DNA of 64,000 nt from Alphaproteobacteria bacterium (GTDB lineage: Bacteria > Pseudomonadota > Alphaproteobacteria > Rhizobiales > BM303). Within the stretch, counting starts at the first letter, position 1; each line of letters starts with the position of its first letter. Both the position numbers and the translations under genes were made by a program. The DNA lies in assembly GCA_024275895.1 (NCBI GenBank), contig JAJRYE010000025.1, forward strand, positions 1 to 64,000. The letters run 5' to 3'. This document shows, piece after piece, positions 16,561-26,060 of the stretch. Under the pieces are notes generated by a model. That model searched no databases. It was given only the letters and a program-made list of their open reading frames with translations, and had not been told where the DNA came from.

Positions 16561-18411
16561 ATGCATTCTCGTGACGAATCACAAGCTGTGGAAAAAGGTT
16601 TTTTCTCCCTGCGGCGCTTTTATGGCCGGTTTGCGCTGGCCCTGGCCGTTTTTCTTGCCGCGCCGGTTTCACTTCACGCCAAGCCGGCTCATGGCATCGC
16701 CATGCATGGCAGTCCCAAATACACGGCCGGGTTTACTCTTTACGCCTATACCAACCCTGATGCGCCCAAGGGCGGGCGGGTCAATTATGCTTCAAGTGGC
16801 AGTTTTGACAGCCTTAACCCACTGATCGTGAAGGGGGTTGCGGCGCAAAAACTGCGAGGGTTTGTTTTTGAAAGTCTGATGTCGCGTGCCTATGACGAGC
16901 CGTTTTCACTCTATGGCCTGATTGCCAAGAGTATCGAGACGCCTGAAAACCGCGCCTGGGTGACATTCAGGCTCAACCCTAAGGCCAAATTCTCCGATGG
17001 CACGCCGGTGCGGGTCGAGGATGTGATTTTCTCGTGGGAAACCCTGCGCGATCAGGGACGCCCGAACCACCGGTTTTATTATTCCAAGGTGGAGCGTGTG
17101 GAGAGGCCCGGACCGGGCATGGTCAAGTTCGTTTTCAAGGATAGCGAAGACCGGGAAATGCCGCTTATCATGGGGCTGATGCCGGTTTTGCCCGAACACC
17201 GCTACAAGGGCGGCGCTTTTGCGCTTTCGGATTTGAAAATCCCGCTGGGTTCAGGGCCCTACAGGGTGAGGGATGTCAGGCCGGGAACCAGCATCACTTA
17301 TGAGCGCAATCCGGATTACTGGGGGCGGGATTTGCCGGTCAACAAGGGGCGGTTTAATTTCGATACGGTCAGGATTGAGTATTACCGCGATGCCAATTCG
17401 ATGTTCGAGGCCTTTAAAAAGGGGCTTTACGACATGCGGCGCGAGGGGGATCCGACGCGCTGGGCGCTGGGTTATGATTTTCCGGCGGTCAGGAAAGGGC
17501 TTGTCGTCAGGCAGGAGATTGCGGCGGGCACGCCTTCGGGCATGGCGGCTTTTGTCTTTAATACCAGGCGTAAGGTGTTCGCCGATATCAAGGTGCGCCG
17601 GGCGCTTGCCATGATGTTTGATTTTGAATGGGTGAACAAACATCTTTTTCACGGGCTTTATACCCGCACCATGAGCTTTTTCGAGCGCTCCGAGCTTTCC
17701 TCCCATGGCCGCCCTGCCAGCGCCCGTGAACGCGAATTGCTTGAACCGTGGCGCGAATATGTTTTGCCTGAAATCATGAACGGGACGTTCGCCTTTGCCA
17801 AAAGCGACGGCTCGGGGCGTAACCGAAAGATCATGCGAAAAGCCATGGGGCTGCTCAGAGCGGCCGGCTACAGCATCAAGGACGGCAAAATGCGCCGCAA
17901 GGCGGACGGCAAGGCGCTGGAGTTCGAGTTTCTTGCCCTCACCGGGGCGCAGGAACGGCTGGCGCTGAATTTCAAGAAATCCCTGGAGCGGATCGGCGTG
18001 AGCATGAAGGTGCGCCAGATTGACAGCGCCCAGTATCAGCGGCGGCGGCAGGATTATGATTTTGACATGATTCAAAACCGCTGGTTTGCCTCGCTTTCAC
18101 CGGGAAACGAGCAATCCTTCCGCTGGAGCGCCAAGGCGGCCGGAACCAGGGGCAGCTTTAATTATGCCGGGGTTGAAAACGCGGCGGTTGACGCCATGAT
18201 CAAGGCAATGCTCAAGGCCACGAGCCGCGAGGATTTTGTTGATGCGGTGCATGCGCTCGACCGGGTCTTGCTCTCGGGCTATTATGTCATTCCGCTGTTT
18301 CATAAAAAATATCAATGGTATGCAAGCTGGAAGCGCATTACGCGCCCTCAGGAAGTGTCGCTTTATGGCAACCGGCCTGATACCTGGTGGTTTGTGGGAG
18401 ACAACAAATGA
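16561..18411 (+). CDS. Family 5 extracellular solute-binding protein, YejA-like
   Basis: A 616-residue periplasmic peptide-binding protein with a signal peptide (ALALAVFLAAPVSLHA). MHGSPKYTAGFTLYAYTNPD and PKGGRVNYASSGSFDSLNP are typical of the YejA branch of oligopeptide-binding proteins, as are VTFRLNPKAKFSDGTPV and GSGPYRV. The matching permease and ATPase genes (yejBEF) are not beside it. It overlaps the next gene by four bases (ATGA), an unusual partner for a transporter subunit. Confidence 0.88.
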   Translation: MHSRDESQAVEKGFFSLRRFYGRFALALAVFLAAPVSLHAKPAHGIAMHGSPKYTAGFTLYAYTNPDAPKGGRVNYASSGSFDSLNPLIVKGVAAQKLRGFVFESLMSRAYDEPFSLYGLIAKSIETPENRAWVTFRLNPKAKFSDGTPVRVEDVIFSWETLRDQGRPNHRFYYSKVERVERPGPGMVKFVFKDSEDREMPLIMGLMPVLPEHRYKGGAFALSDLKIPLGSGPYRVRDVRPGTSITYERNPDYWGRDLPVNKGRFNFDTVRIEYYRDANSMFEAFKKGLYDMRREGDPTRWALGYDFPAVRKGLVVRQEIAAGTPSGMAAFVFNTRRKVFADIKVRRALAMMFDFEWVNKHLFHGLYTRTMSFFERSELSSHGRPASARERELLEPWREYVLPEIMNGTFAFAKSDGSGRNRKIMRKAMGLLRAAGYSIKDGKMRRKADGKALEFEFLALTGAQERLALNFKKSLERIGVSMKVRQIDSAQYQRRRQDYDFDMIQNRWFASLSPGNEQSFRWSAKAAGTRGSFNYAGVENAAVDAMIKAMLKATSREDFVDAVHALDRVLLSGYYVIPLFHKKYQWYASWKRITRPQEVSLYGNRPDTWWFVGDNK

Positions 18412-20075
18412 TATTGTCAGGGCAGGAGCGGATCGAGGCTTATACCGCTTCAGGGATATGGGGCGGCGATACGCTGGATGGGTTGCTGCGCCGCACGGCG
18501 GCCGAGGCGCCGGACAGGCTGGCGTTGATCGACCCGCCAAACAAGAGGCACATTATGGGCGAGGCGCCCTTGCGGCTGACCTATGGGCAGGCGGACGCTA
18601 TTGTTGACCATCTGGCGGATACGCTAGTCACTTTGGGGCTGGTGCGCGATGATGTGGTGGCCATCCAGCTTCCCAATACGGTTGAGGCAGTTTTGACCAT
18701 TCTGGCCTGTTTGCGGGCCGGGCTGATCGCCTCTCCGCTTCCCGTTATCTGGCGCGAGCATGAACTGGCCACGGCTCTGCCCAATATCGCACCGCGGGCG
18801 CTGATCACCTCGCAGCGGATTTTTGCGCATCCCCATGCCGATATGATGCGCAATATTGCCGCCGAACTCATGACGGTGCGCTTTGTGTTCGGGTTTGGCA
18901 AGGACCTGCCTGACGGTGTCATGTCGCTGGAGGCCCGCATTCCTGAAACGGGGAAAGCGAACAAGGCCCCGTGTCCGCCGAATGAGGAGAACAAGGCCAA
19001 TGATATCGCCTCCCTGACATGGAGCGCGGGCAATTCCGATCAGGAATTTACCGTTGCGCGTTCCCATAACCAGTGGGTGGCGGCGGGGCTGATGCTTATG
19101 CTTGAGGCCAGACTCAGCCCCGGATCGCATATCCTGAACCCGTTTCCGCTCACCTCGCTGATGCCTCTGGGATTGATGGGGGCGTGGCTGCTCTCGGGCG
19201 GCACGCTGGTGCAGCATCACCCTTTTGAACCGGAGGTGTTTCTGGATCAGGTCAGGAAGGAGGAGGTTGATTTTACCTGTCTGCCGCCTGCCGCCGCTCA
19301 ATTGTTTGATGAGCAGGGCCGGGGCATTCTTGCGCAGAATTTAACCGCGCTGGGATGCGTTTTATATGCGCCGACAGCGCCGCAATCCCAGGCCTCGCCG
19401 CTGGGCGATCTGGCAAGATCGATCATTGATATCAATGTGATCGGCGAGTTTGTTTATCTCGCCACGCGGCGTCTTGATGGCCGTCTCAGACGCACAATCG
19501 CGTTTGGCGAGATTAACCGGCCGACCAATTCCCTTGACCGGGTAACGCTGGCGGAAACTCAAGTTTCAGGCTCGGTTTTGCGGGGGCATTTTGCCGCCGG
19601 CAAGCTGGCTGTCCGCAGCCCGATGATGTTCGACAGTTACTTCCCCCCGGCTCTGGACCGCAGTGGCGATGAACGCCTGCGCTTTGACAAGGACGGCTTT
19701 GCGCTAACCGGCATCAAGGCTCTGGTGGTGAATGATGCGGAAAAAGAGATTGAATTGCTGCATGGCGGCGTTGAAACTTTCCAGCATGGCGGCGTGCCGG
19801 TCGCCGCGGGCGAGCTTGACCGTCTGTATTGCGCCTGCGAGGCGCTTTCAGATGCCGCGGCTCTTCCTGTTGATGATCCGGTTCTGGGGAGCCGGATACT
19901 GGCCGCCGTCGTGCCCAATCCGGGGATGAGCATCAGCTTTGAGGAATTCAAGGACTATCTGATCGCGCGCAAGGTTGCGCCTTATAAAATTCCCGATCGT
20001 CTCATTACGGTCAAATCCATCCCGCGCGGACGGCGCGGCGAGGTTTTGCGCGACAAGGTTCTGGATCAGACATGA
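18408..20075 (+). CDS. AMP-dependent ligase (acyl-CoA synthetase) homologue with degenerate motifs
   Basis: A 555-residue protein with the layout of class I adenylate-forming enzymes: an N-terminal PDRLALID/LTYGQADAIVDHLA region and a C-terminal KVAPYKIPDRLITV region. Key motifs are eroded. The phosphate loop near residue 204 reads TWSAGNSDQ instead of the usual TSGTTGxPK. The TGD aspartate is replaced (ALTGIKAL). The catalytic lysine region reads IPRGRRGEV rather than the usual SGK. It may be a non-catalytic or altered-function homologue. It begins inside the yejA-like stop, with GGGAG upstream, and overlaps mobB. Confidence 0.75.
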   Translation: MILSGQERIEAYTASGIWGGDTLDGLLRRTAAEAPDRLALIDPPNKRHIMGEAPLRLTYGQADAIVDHLADTLVTLGLVRDDVVAIQLPNTVEAVLTILACLRAGLIASPLPVIWREHELATALPNIAPRALITSQRIFAHPHADMMRNIAAELMTVRFVFGFGKDLPDGVMSLEARIPETGKANKAPCPPNEENKANDIASLTWSAGNSDQEFTVARSHNQWVAAGLMLMLEARLSPGSHILNPFPLTSLMPLGLMGAWLLSGGTLVQHHPFEPEVFLDQVRKEEVDFTCLPPAAAQLFDEQGRGILAQNLTALGCVLYAPTAPQSQASPLGDLARSIIDINVIGEFVYLATRRLDGRLRRTIAFGEINRPTNSLDRVTLAETQVSGSVLRGHFAAGKLAVRSPMMFDSYFPPALDRSGDERLRFDKDGFALTGIKALVVNDAEKEIELLHGGVETFQHGGVPVAAGELDRLYCACEALSDAAALPVDDPVLGSRILAAVVPNPGMSISFEEFKDYLIARKVAPYKIPDRLITVKSIPRGRRGEVLRDKVLDQT

Positions 20076-20584
20076 TGAAACCCTACCCGCTGCCGGTTCT
20101 TGGTGTCGCCGGTTACAAGAATTCGGGCAAAACCACTCTGGTGACCCGGATTGTGCGCGAGCTGACCGGGCGCGGCTATGCGATTTCGACCATCAAGCAT
20201 GCGCATCACGGTTTTGATATCGACAGGCCGGGGCGGGATAGTTTTCTGCATCGCGGCGCCGGGGCGCAGGAGGTGGCGATTATTTCAAATTCGCGCTGGG
20301 CGCTGATGCGTGAGCTGCGCGGGGCGCAAAAGCCGGTATTTGACGAGGTTCTCTCCAAAATCAGCCCCTGCGATCTGGTTGTCGTTGAGGGCTACAAGCA
20401 GGAGCCGCATCCGAAGATCGAGTTGCGCAGCGTCAACTCCACCCGTGATGACCTTGCGCCTCTGGATGATACCATTATCGCCATTGCCTCGGACCATCTG
20501 CTTGAGGGGGAAACATTGCCGGTTTTTGAGCGCGATAATATTCCGGCGATTGCTGATTTTATCGTTTCCTATTACAAGTTGTGA
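20072..20584 (+). CDS. mobB: Molybdopterin-guanine dinucleotide biosynthesis protein B
   Basis: A 170-residue GTP-binding protein that assists MobA in attaching GMP to the molybdenum cofactor. The P-loop is GYKNSGKTTL near residue 14. TIKHAHHGFDIDRPGRDS and LVVVEGYKQEPHPKIEL are typical MobB motifs. The ATG overlaps the preceding stop. mobA is not next to it. Confidence 0.93.
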   Translation: MMKPYPLPVLGVAGYKNSGKTTLVTRIVRELTGRGYAISTIKHAHHGFDIDRPGRDSFLHRGAGAQEVAIISNSRWALMRELRGAQKPVFDEVLSKISPCDLVVVEGYKQEPHPKIELRSVNSTRDDLAPLDDTIIAIASDHLLEGETLPVFERDNIPAIADFIVSYYKL

Positions 20585-20612
20585 GGCATTCCTTGCGGCT
20601 TTGGAACCAGAT

Positions 20613-21713
20613 ATGAGCCAGCCGGTGCAGCCGCTTCAGGGGATTAAAATCCTTGATTTTTCAACCCTGCTGCCCGGTCCGCTGGCCAGCTTGATGCTTG
20701 CCGAGGCGGGGGCAGAGGTTTTAAAGCTTGAGCGCCCCGGCTTTGGCGAGGAAATGCGTTATTACCCGCCATTCTGGGACGGCGAATCGGCTACCTATGC
20801 GCTGCTTAACCGCGGCAAGGATGGGCTTGAGATTGATTTGAAATCAAAAACCGCCAAGGCGGTGCTGGAGCCGCTGATCGCCGCAGCCGATATCGTGCTG
20901 GAGCAGTTCAGGCCCGGGGTCATGAAACGGCTCGGGCTTGATTATAGCCAAATGCGCAAGATCAACCGCAAGCTGATTTATTGCTCGATTACCGGTTATG
21001 GGCAAAACGGACCCAAAGCCGGCCGGGCCGGGCATGATCTGAATTATATCGGCGATTCGGGCCTGCTTGATCTGAGCCATGGGCCAGCTGCAGCGCCGGT
21101 TATTCCGCCGTTTCTTGCGGCGGATATTGCCGGGGGGAGTTACCCGGCGGTGATGAACATCCTGCTTGCCCTGCGCCGGCGCGATCTGACCGGGGAGGGG
21201 GTGTATCTGGATATCGCCATGGCGGAAAATCTTTTTCCCTTCGCCTTCTGGGCCTGGGGCGCGGGGCATCTGGACGGCGCGTGGCCAGCACCGGGCGAAG
21301 GGCTGCTCACCGGCGGTTCGCCACGTTATCATCTTTACCGGGCAAAATGCGGCTCTCTTGTTGCTGTGGCTGCGCTTGAGGACAAATTCTGGCGAGAATT
21401 CTGTAACGTTATCGGCCTGGCGGAGCAGGATGGCGATGCGGAGAAACTGATTACGGCAATCAGCCGCCTGATCGGGCAAAAGAGCGCCGCGGAATGGGAA
21501 CCGGTCTTCAGGGAGGCCAATTGCTGTTGCACGATTGTTAAAACGCTTGCCGAAGCCATCAGGGATGAGCAATTTATATCCCGCGGCCGGTTTGCTCATC
21601 AGGTGCAAAACGGCGCCGGAGACCTCATGAGCGCCCTGCCGGTTCCGGTTGCGGATGTATTCCGCAAATCCGCCAAAGCGCCGCAAAAAGCGCCGCAGAT
21701 AAAAAAGACGTGA
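20613..21713 (+). CDS. Alpha-methylacyl-CoA racemase-like CoA-transferase family III protein
   Basis: A 366-residue CaiB/BaiF-fold protein that starts LQGIKILDFSTLLPGPLA. Three residues match the racemase catalytic set in identity and spacing: H141 in AGHDLNYI, D171 in LAADIAGGS and E256 in ALEDKFW (intervals of 30 and 85, as in the mycobacterial enzyme). This favours epimerisation of 2-methylacyl-CoA in branched lipid breakdown over CoA transfer. It follows mobB by 28 bases. Confidence 0.85.
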   Translation: MSQPVQPLQGIKILDFSTLLPGPLASLMLAEAGAEVLKLERPGFGEEMRYYPPFWDGESATYALLNRGKDGLEIDLKSKTAKAVLEPLIAAADIVLEQFRPGVMKRLGLDYSQMRKINRKLIYCSITGYGQNGPKAGRAGHDLNYIGDSGLLDLSHGPAAAPVIPPFLAADIAGGSYPAVMNILLALRRRDLTGEGVYLDIAMAENLFPFAFWAWGAGHLDGAWPAPGEGLLTGGSPRYHLYRAKCGSLVAVAALEDKFWREFCNVIGLAEQDGDAEKLITAISRLIGQKSAAEWEPVFREANCCCTIVKTLAEAIRDEQFISRGRFAHQVQNGAGDLMSALPVPVADVFRKSAKAPQKAPQIKKT

Positions 21714-21718
21714 GCGCC

Positions 21719-22939
21719 TTATGCCCTGCGCATGATCTGCGGCAGATCTTTATCCTCGACCAGTCCCTGCTGCATGATGGTCCTGCGTAGTGAGGGCATG
21801 TTTTTCAGCAGGCACAGACCGGCGGCCCGAAGCCCCTGAACCGGGGGGATGCCGAACAGCAAGGAGCGGTTGAGGAAATCAACCGCAGCGGTGCGCGGGA
21901 AAATATCAAAACGGCGCTTGCGGTCATATTCACGTGTCAGTTCGGGGGCGCCCGGATCATCGCCCCGGCGCCGCGCCCGCGCGGCAAGCTCGGCGATCAG
22001 GGCGGCGTCGCGCAGGCCAAGATTGAGCCCCTGGGCGCCGATAGGGGGCAGGACATGGGCCGTCTCGCCCACCAGCGCCACGCGGTTGGCGGCATATTCG
22101 CGCGCGGTCAGACCGGTGACGGGGAAGGCGTTTCTGGCGCTGAGGCCGGACAGCTTGCCAAGGCGGCCGCGCATATGGTGCTGCATGATGCCGGTCAACT
22201 CATGGTCATCAAGGCCGAGCAGCCGCTTGGCCTCAGGTGGTGTTTCGACCCAGACCAGCGCCGAGCGGTTGCCCTGCATGGGGATGATGGTGAAGGGGCC
22301 GGGTTTGCGGTGATACTCGACCGAGATATTTTTATGCGGCCGGGAATGGGAAAAGGTCAGCGCAAGAGCGGTCTGGTTGTAAGTCCAGCGGTTGACTTTA
22401 ATCCCCGCCGCGCCGCGCGCTCTTGAATTGCGGCCATCGGCGGCGATGAGCAACGGGGCGCTGTATGTCCGCCCGTCTTCAAGCGTAATCTCAACGGCTT
22501 GAGATTTTGATTCAACTTCAGAGGCTGATTCGGATACCAGCTTTAACCCCTTGCATTTTTTCGCGGTTTTCCAAAGCGCCGCGGTAATGACCGGAATGGG
22601 GATATTGTAACCGAAAGGTTCATCGCCAAGTTCCCTTGCGTTGAAGTTCATGGCCGGAGCCTTGGGCCAGCGGCCGGTTTCATCTTCGACCCGCATGGTC
22701 CAGAGCGGCGTGGCCTCAACCTCCACAAGCGGCCAGATGCCGGTGTGCTGCAACAGGCGGATTGCGCCTTGCAACAGGGCTATGGTGCGGTTGTCCTCAT
22801 ATGGGGTTTTGGCTTCAAGGCGCTTGAAAAGGGGATCGGCGCAGATGACATCAAACCCCTCGCGGCTGAGCAATATCGCCGCCGTCAGGCCGGCCGGACC
22901 GCCGCCCAGAACGATGGCGTCTTGTAAAGTTTCAATCAT
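21719..22939 (-). CDS. UbiH/UbiF/Coq6-family FAD-dependent hydroxylase
   Basis: A 406-residue flavoprotein monooxygenase, probably adding a ring hydroxyl during ubiquinone synthesis. The FAD-binding GGGPAGLTAAILL is at the N-terminus, the second motif IAADGRNSRAR in the middle, and GETAHVLPPIGAQGLNLGLR near residue 300. Which ring position it acts on (UbiH, UbiF or the alphaproteobacterial UbiL) cannot be decided here. It starts three bases after the DUF2259 gene in the same direction and converges on the racemase-like gene. Confidence 0.88.
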   Translation of the reverse strand: MIETLQDAIVLGGGPAGLTAAILLSREGFDVICADPLFKRLEAKTPYEDNRTIALLQGAIRLLQHTGIWPLVEVEATPLWTMRVEDETGRWPKAPAMNFNARELGDEPFGYNIPIPVITAALWKTAKKCKGLKLVSESASEVESKSQAVEITLEDGRTYSAPLLIAADGRNSRARGAAGIKVNRWTYNQTALALTFSHSRPHKNISVEYHRKPGPFTIIPMQGNRSALVWVETPPEAKRLLGLDDHELTGIMQHHMRGRLGKLSGLSARNAFPVTGLTAREYAANRVALVGETAHVLPPIGAQGLNLGLRDAALIAELAARARRRGDDPGAPELTREYDRKRRFDIFPRTAAVDFLNRSLLFGIPPVQGLRAAGLCLLKNMPSLRRTIMQQGLVEDKDLPQIMRRA

Positions 22940-22942
22940 GAA

Positions 22943-23698
22943 TTACCCCGTAATGCCGCTGGCGGTGACGGCGATAAAGCGCCCGCTGCGGCCTTCAAAA
23001 CCGTGCGCATAAACATAAAGCAGAATCGCAAAAACGGATTCGTTATTTTGCAGTGCAAATCCGGCAGGCTCAAAGCTGATAACATCGGCTATGGCATAGT
23101 CGAGGGGGCAGCCGCGGCTTTTGGGGATGGAGGTGTCGCGCGCCAATACCCGCAAGGGGGAACCGGGCGAGGTCAAACTGCGCAGGTGCAGCGCAAAACC
23201 GCTGGCGAGGCTGTTTTTAGTCACACCATCGCAATGGGCGGCCTTTAATTTGAACTCGGACAGCGTAAGCTCGAAACGCGGGCCAAAGGGCGGATCGGTT
23301 GCAAAAGCGCGAAAAGCTACTTTTTTGGGATCGGCGCTGATCTCCGTCATCGGGTTGCTGGCCAGAAGCAGTTGATTTTCTCCAATTTCAAGTTTGCGTA
23401 ATATGGGCCGGGCCTTTTGATAGGATGCTGATCTTGCCTTGAGCGGTGAAATATTTTCGTTGTGCAAAAGGGTACGGATCGGGGTGCCTTTTACCCAGCT
23501 GTTTTTTTTGACATTGATGATGAAAATATCGGAATAGGGAAAGCCGGAGCCGTCCTGGATGCCAAATTGCTCAAAAGCGAAATATTTTCCCTGCGGCGAG
23601 AAGCCGAAAATTTTGCGCTGGGCAATATCGGCGGCGTGCGCCTCAAAAAAGCCGGCGCTGAGAGCGAGGCTTATCAACAGGGTGGATAAACGGATCAT
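22943..23698 (-). CDS. DUF2259 predicted secreted protein
   Basis: The start at ATG 23698 has GGAGGG just upstream and gives 251 residues with a signal peptide (LLISLALSAGFFEAHA). The FGFSPQGKYFAFEQFGIQDG and FPYSDIFIINV segments match the DUF2259 family, found mainly in alphaproteobacteria. Function is unknown; the FGFSPxGKYFAFE pattern resembles a beta-propeller-type repeat. It is probably cotranscribed with the UbiH-family gene. Confidence 0.75.
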   Translation of the reverse strand: MIRLSTLLISLALSAGFFEAHAADIAQRKIFGFSPQGKYFAFEQFGIQDGSGFPYSDIFIINVKKNSWVKGTPIRTLLHNENISPLKARSASYQKARPILRKLEIGENQLLLASNPMTEISADPKKVAFRAFATDPPFGPRFELTLSEFKLKAAHCDGVTKNSLASGFALHLRSLTSPGSPLRVLARDTSIPKSRGCPLDYAIADVISFEPAGFALQNNESVFAILLYVYAHGFEGRSGRFIAVTASGITG

Positions 23699-23888
23699 GA
23701 TCCCTCCATCTGAAGAGGCAGGTTCAACAGGCGTAAAAGCCCGATTGCAGTTTTTCGCTGGCAAATCCACCCCGTCCAGCGTTTCAAACTCCGGAACACA
23801 AGAACGTTAGCGCCAAATGGGTGTTGCGGCAATCCTCCTGTCATGTTCAGATCGGGCTCAATGCGTTTTGGATGGAAAGGCCGGGAAA

Positions 23889-24962
23889 ATGAGAGGATTT
23901 CCAGCAAGAGTTCTAAGCCTGTTGGCTTGCAGCCTGCTTCTGGTTTCTTCGGGGACGGGTTTTTATGCCCGGGACCGGGCGCTGGCCGGGCAGGAAACGG
24001 AAAAGACGCCCGGCGGCAGGATGGTTTTGCACACAAATCAGCAATTCCTTGCTGAGATAAATGCCAGGGCGGATTTTGATACGGCGGATTTCAGAGCAAC
24101 CTTGCGCTTTGTTTTTTCTTCTCTGCCCGCAAGGGTGAAGGTCTATCCGACGGAAAATTATTACTATTTCCGTTTTTTCTGGCAAGGCTACGAGTTTGCC
24201 GGAAATCTGCGGCTGGCGGCGCAGGACCGGGATGAAGGCATTCTCCATTTTGCCTATTTCCCGGCGGCGAATATGTCATCGGCCGATGGCGAAATGCATT
24301 ACAAGGCGTTGGGCACAAAGGACGGAGTCAGGGTCAGGCGGATTTCAGATCTGGTTTACGATGTAAGCTATGAGGGCAAAACGGTTGTGTTTCAGTTGAA
24401 TGATCTGCGCCATGTCAAACCGCCGGATGCAATAATTGGCGAGGATGAGATTTATATCGGCCCGGTGCAGGATGAATCGGGTTTTCAGTTTTTTCTGATG
24501 TTCAATTCCCGGCACAGAATATTCCACTATATCCTGAACGCGAAGGGGTCCTTTCCCGATCTGCTTCAGCCGATAGCCGAGACGCCTCTGATTGAAATCG
24601 GCCGCCGCAGCGGTTTTGCCTTTTACAGCGATAAATATCTCAATCGGAAAATCCTCATCGGGGTGCATGCGGATAATGTCGCGGCGAATAATTATTACGA
24701 CGGGCCGTTTGACCAGTTGCCGGATAATTTTCTCAAGGGCGATCTTTTAAAGGCTGCCATAATTGCCTCCGACCCCGGCGTGAGAGGCCGGATTGACCGT
24801 TTTGGCTATTTCAACAGCGGCGAAGGGCGCTATGTGATCAGTCCCTATATCCAGTACCGGCAGCCCGCGGACATGCTAATTTATTATCGATGCGCCGCGC
24901 GGCAAGGACTGAGCCGGAAAGATTATTACAAATGCTTTTCTGTTGAGCGCGGCGGAGAGTGA
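23889..24962 (+). CDS. Secreted protein of unknown function
   Basis: A 357-residue protein starting at ATG 23889, with a hydrophobic N-terminal segment (LSLLACSLLLVSSG) that looks like a signal peptide. I do not recognise the family. The body is rich in Tyr, Phe and Asp, with predicted beta content (VKVYPTENYYYFRFFW, MLIYYRCAARQG), and has two C-terminal cysteines. It is divergent from DUF2259 across a 190-base gap. Codon use looks like its neighbours, so it is likely a real gene. Confidence 0.65.
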   Translation: MRGFPARVLSLLACSLLLVSSGTGFYARDRALAGQETEKTPGGRMVLHTNQQFLAEINARADFDTADFRATLRFVFSSLPARVKVYPTENYYYFRFFWQGYEFAGNLRLAAQDRDEGILHFAYFPAANMSSADGEMHYKALGTKDGVRVRRISDLVYDVSYEGKTVVFQLNDLRHVKPPDAIIGEDEIYIGPVQDESGFQFFLMFNSRHRIFHYILNAKGSFPDLLQPIAETPLIEIGRRSGFAFYSDKYLNRKILIGVHADNVAANNYYDGPFDQLPDNFLKGDLLKAAIIASDPGVRGRIDRFGYFNSGEGRYVISPYIQYRQPADMLIYYRCAARQGLSRKDYYKCFSVERGGE

Positions 24963-24997
24963 GATCTCGCCGCCTGCTTTGCTTTTTGCCTTTGCCA

Positions 24998-25018
24998 TCA
25001 CCCGGCTTGGCCGGGTGA
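24998..25018. repeat. REP-like palindrome
   Basis: TCACCCGGC-ttg-GCCGGGTGA is a perfect 9-bp stem with a 3-base loop and no T-run. It resembles short palindromes scattered in alphaproteobacterial intergenic DNA (the TCATCCCGG type). It lies between two convergent genes, the secreted unknown and the 32-residue membrane protein. Confidence 0.4.
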
Positions 25019-25147
25019 CCCAGCGGTCATGCGCCTTGAGTTGAAGCTTGCAGCGTTTGTACCGGCTGGATTGCCCGGGGGGCGGGCAATGACACGGGGG
25101 GCAAAGGGTGGGGCGGTGTTAAGATATTTGTCTCCGCAACAATCCGG

Positions 25148-25246
25148 CTATACAGGCGCGGCCAGTACGCTCAACCAGACCAGAACCATAGCGCCGAAAA
25201 GCGCCAGAGCTGAAAAAGCGGCCATTTCCTGAACAAGTGATTTCAT
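25148..25246 (-). CDS. 32-residue single-pass membrane protein downstream of lolD
   Basis: A small reading frame with a strong GGAGG eight bases before its ATG. It encodes MKSLVQEMAAFSALAL and then FGAMVLVWLSVLAAPV, so nearly all of it is one membrane helix after a short polar start. It lies 88 bases downstream of lolD in the same direction and ends before a REP-like palindrome. The ribosome site, hydrophobic pattern and clean stop support a real gene. Function unknown; it could be an accessory of a membrane complex. Confidence 0.6.
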   Translation of the reverse strand: MKSLVQEMAAFSALALFGAMVLVWLSVLAAPV

Positions 25247-25334
25247 GTTTTCAACCTCCGATTTGTCATTATGTTCATGATTTGTTCTTTTTGTCAAGGG
25301 GCTTTTTCGGGTGCGGTATTTCGGGGCTGTATTT

Positions 25335-26060
25335 TTAAGCCGGATCGAGATGGCCGGTATTGGTGATATCCACCAGCTCGCCGCCGGACATCACCAGTTG
25401 GCGGTCCATTTTTCGCGCCAGTTCCATATTATGGGTGGCGATGAGGGCGGAGAGGCCGGCAAGGCGGGCCAGTTCAAGAAGCTGGCGATAAACGCGGTCC
25501 GAGGTTTCAGGATCAAGATTGCCGGTGGGCTCGTCGGCAAGCAGGATTTTGGGCGAGTTGGCGACTGCCCTGGCGATGGCGACGCGCTGCTGCTCGCCGC
25601 CCGAGAGCTGCGAGGGGCGGTGTTCGGCGCGTTCGGCAAGACCCAGCATATTCAGGAGCTGATGCGAACGCTCTTTTGCCTCGGCGGCGTCAAGACCGTT
25701 GATCAATTGCGGCATTTCGATATTTTCCAGCGCGGAGAATTCGGGAAGCAGGTGATGAAACTGATAGATGAAGCCGATGTCGGAGCGGCGGATTGCGGTG
25801 CGCTCAGCGTCATTCAGGGCGTTACAGTCCTTGCCGGCAATTTCAATCTCGCCCTCATCGGGCCGCTCCAGCAGCCCGGCGATATGCAGCAAGGTGGATT
25901 TGCCCGCGCCGGAGGGCCCCACCAGCGCCACCAGTTCGCCGGGGTAAATCGCCAGATTGGCGCGGCGGAAGACCACAAGCTCCTTGGGGCCCTGATGGTA
26001 AATCCGGGTGATATCGATGAGACGCAATACGGCGTTTTTATCGGCGGCGATTTTAATCAT
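25335..26060 (-). CDS. lolD: Lipoprotein-releasing ABC transporter ATPase LolD
   Basis: Powers release of outer-membrane lipoproteins from the inner membrane. The 241-residue reading starts at ATG 26060, which overlaps the lolC stop (ATGA); the frame is open further upstream but inside lolC. Walker A is GPSGAGKST, the signature [14 protein letters not shown] and Walker [14 protein letters not shown]. It belongs to the LolD/MacB subfamily, and the lolC neighbour decides between them. Confidence 0.94.
   Translation of the reverse strand: MIKIAADKNAVLRLIDITRIYHQGPKELVVFRRANLAIYPGELVALVGPSGAGKSTLLHIAGLLERPDEGEIEIAGKDCNALNDAERTAIRRSDIGFIYQFHHLLPEFSALENIEMPQLINGLDAAEAKERSHQLLNMLGLAERAEHRPSQLSGGEQQRVAIARAVANSPKILLADEPTGNLDPETSDRVYRQLLELARLAGLSALIATHNMELARKMDRQLVMSGGELVDITNTGHLDPA

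Noticed and set aside
25029..25232. A 67-residue plus-strand frame in the gap after the secreted unknown
   Set aside because: It covers the REP-like palindrome and runs antisense to the better-supported 32-residue membrane protein; no ribosome site.
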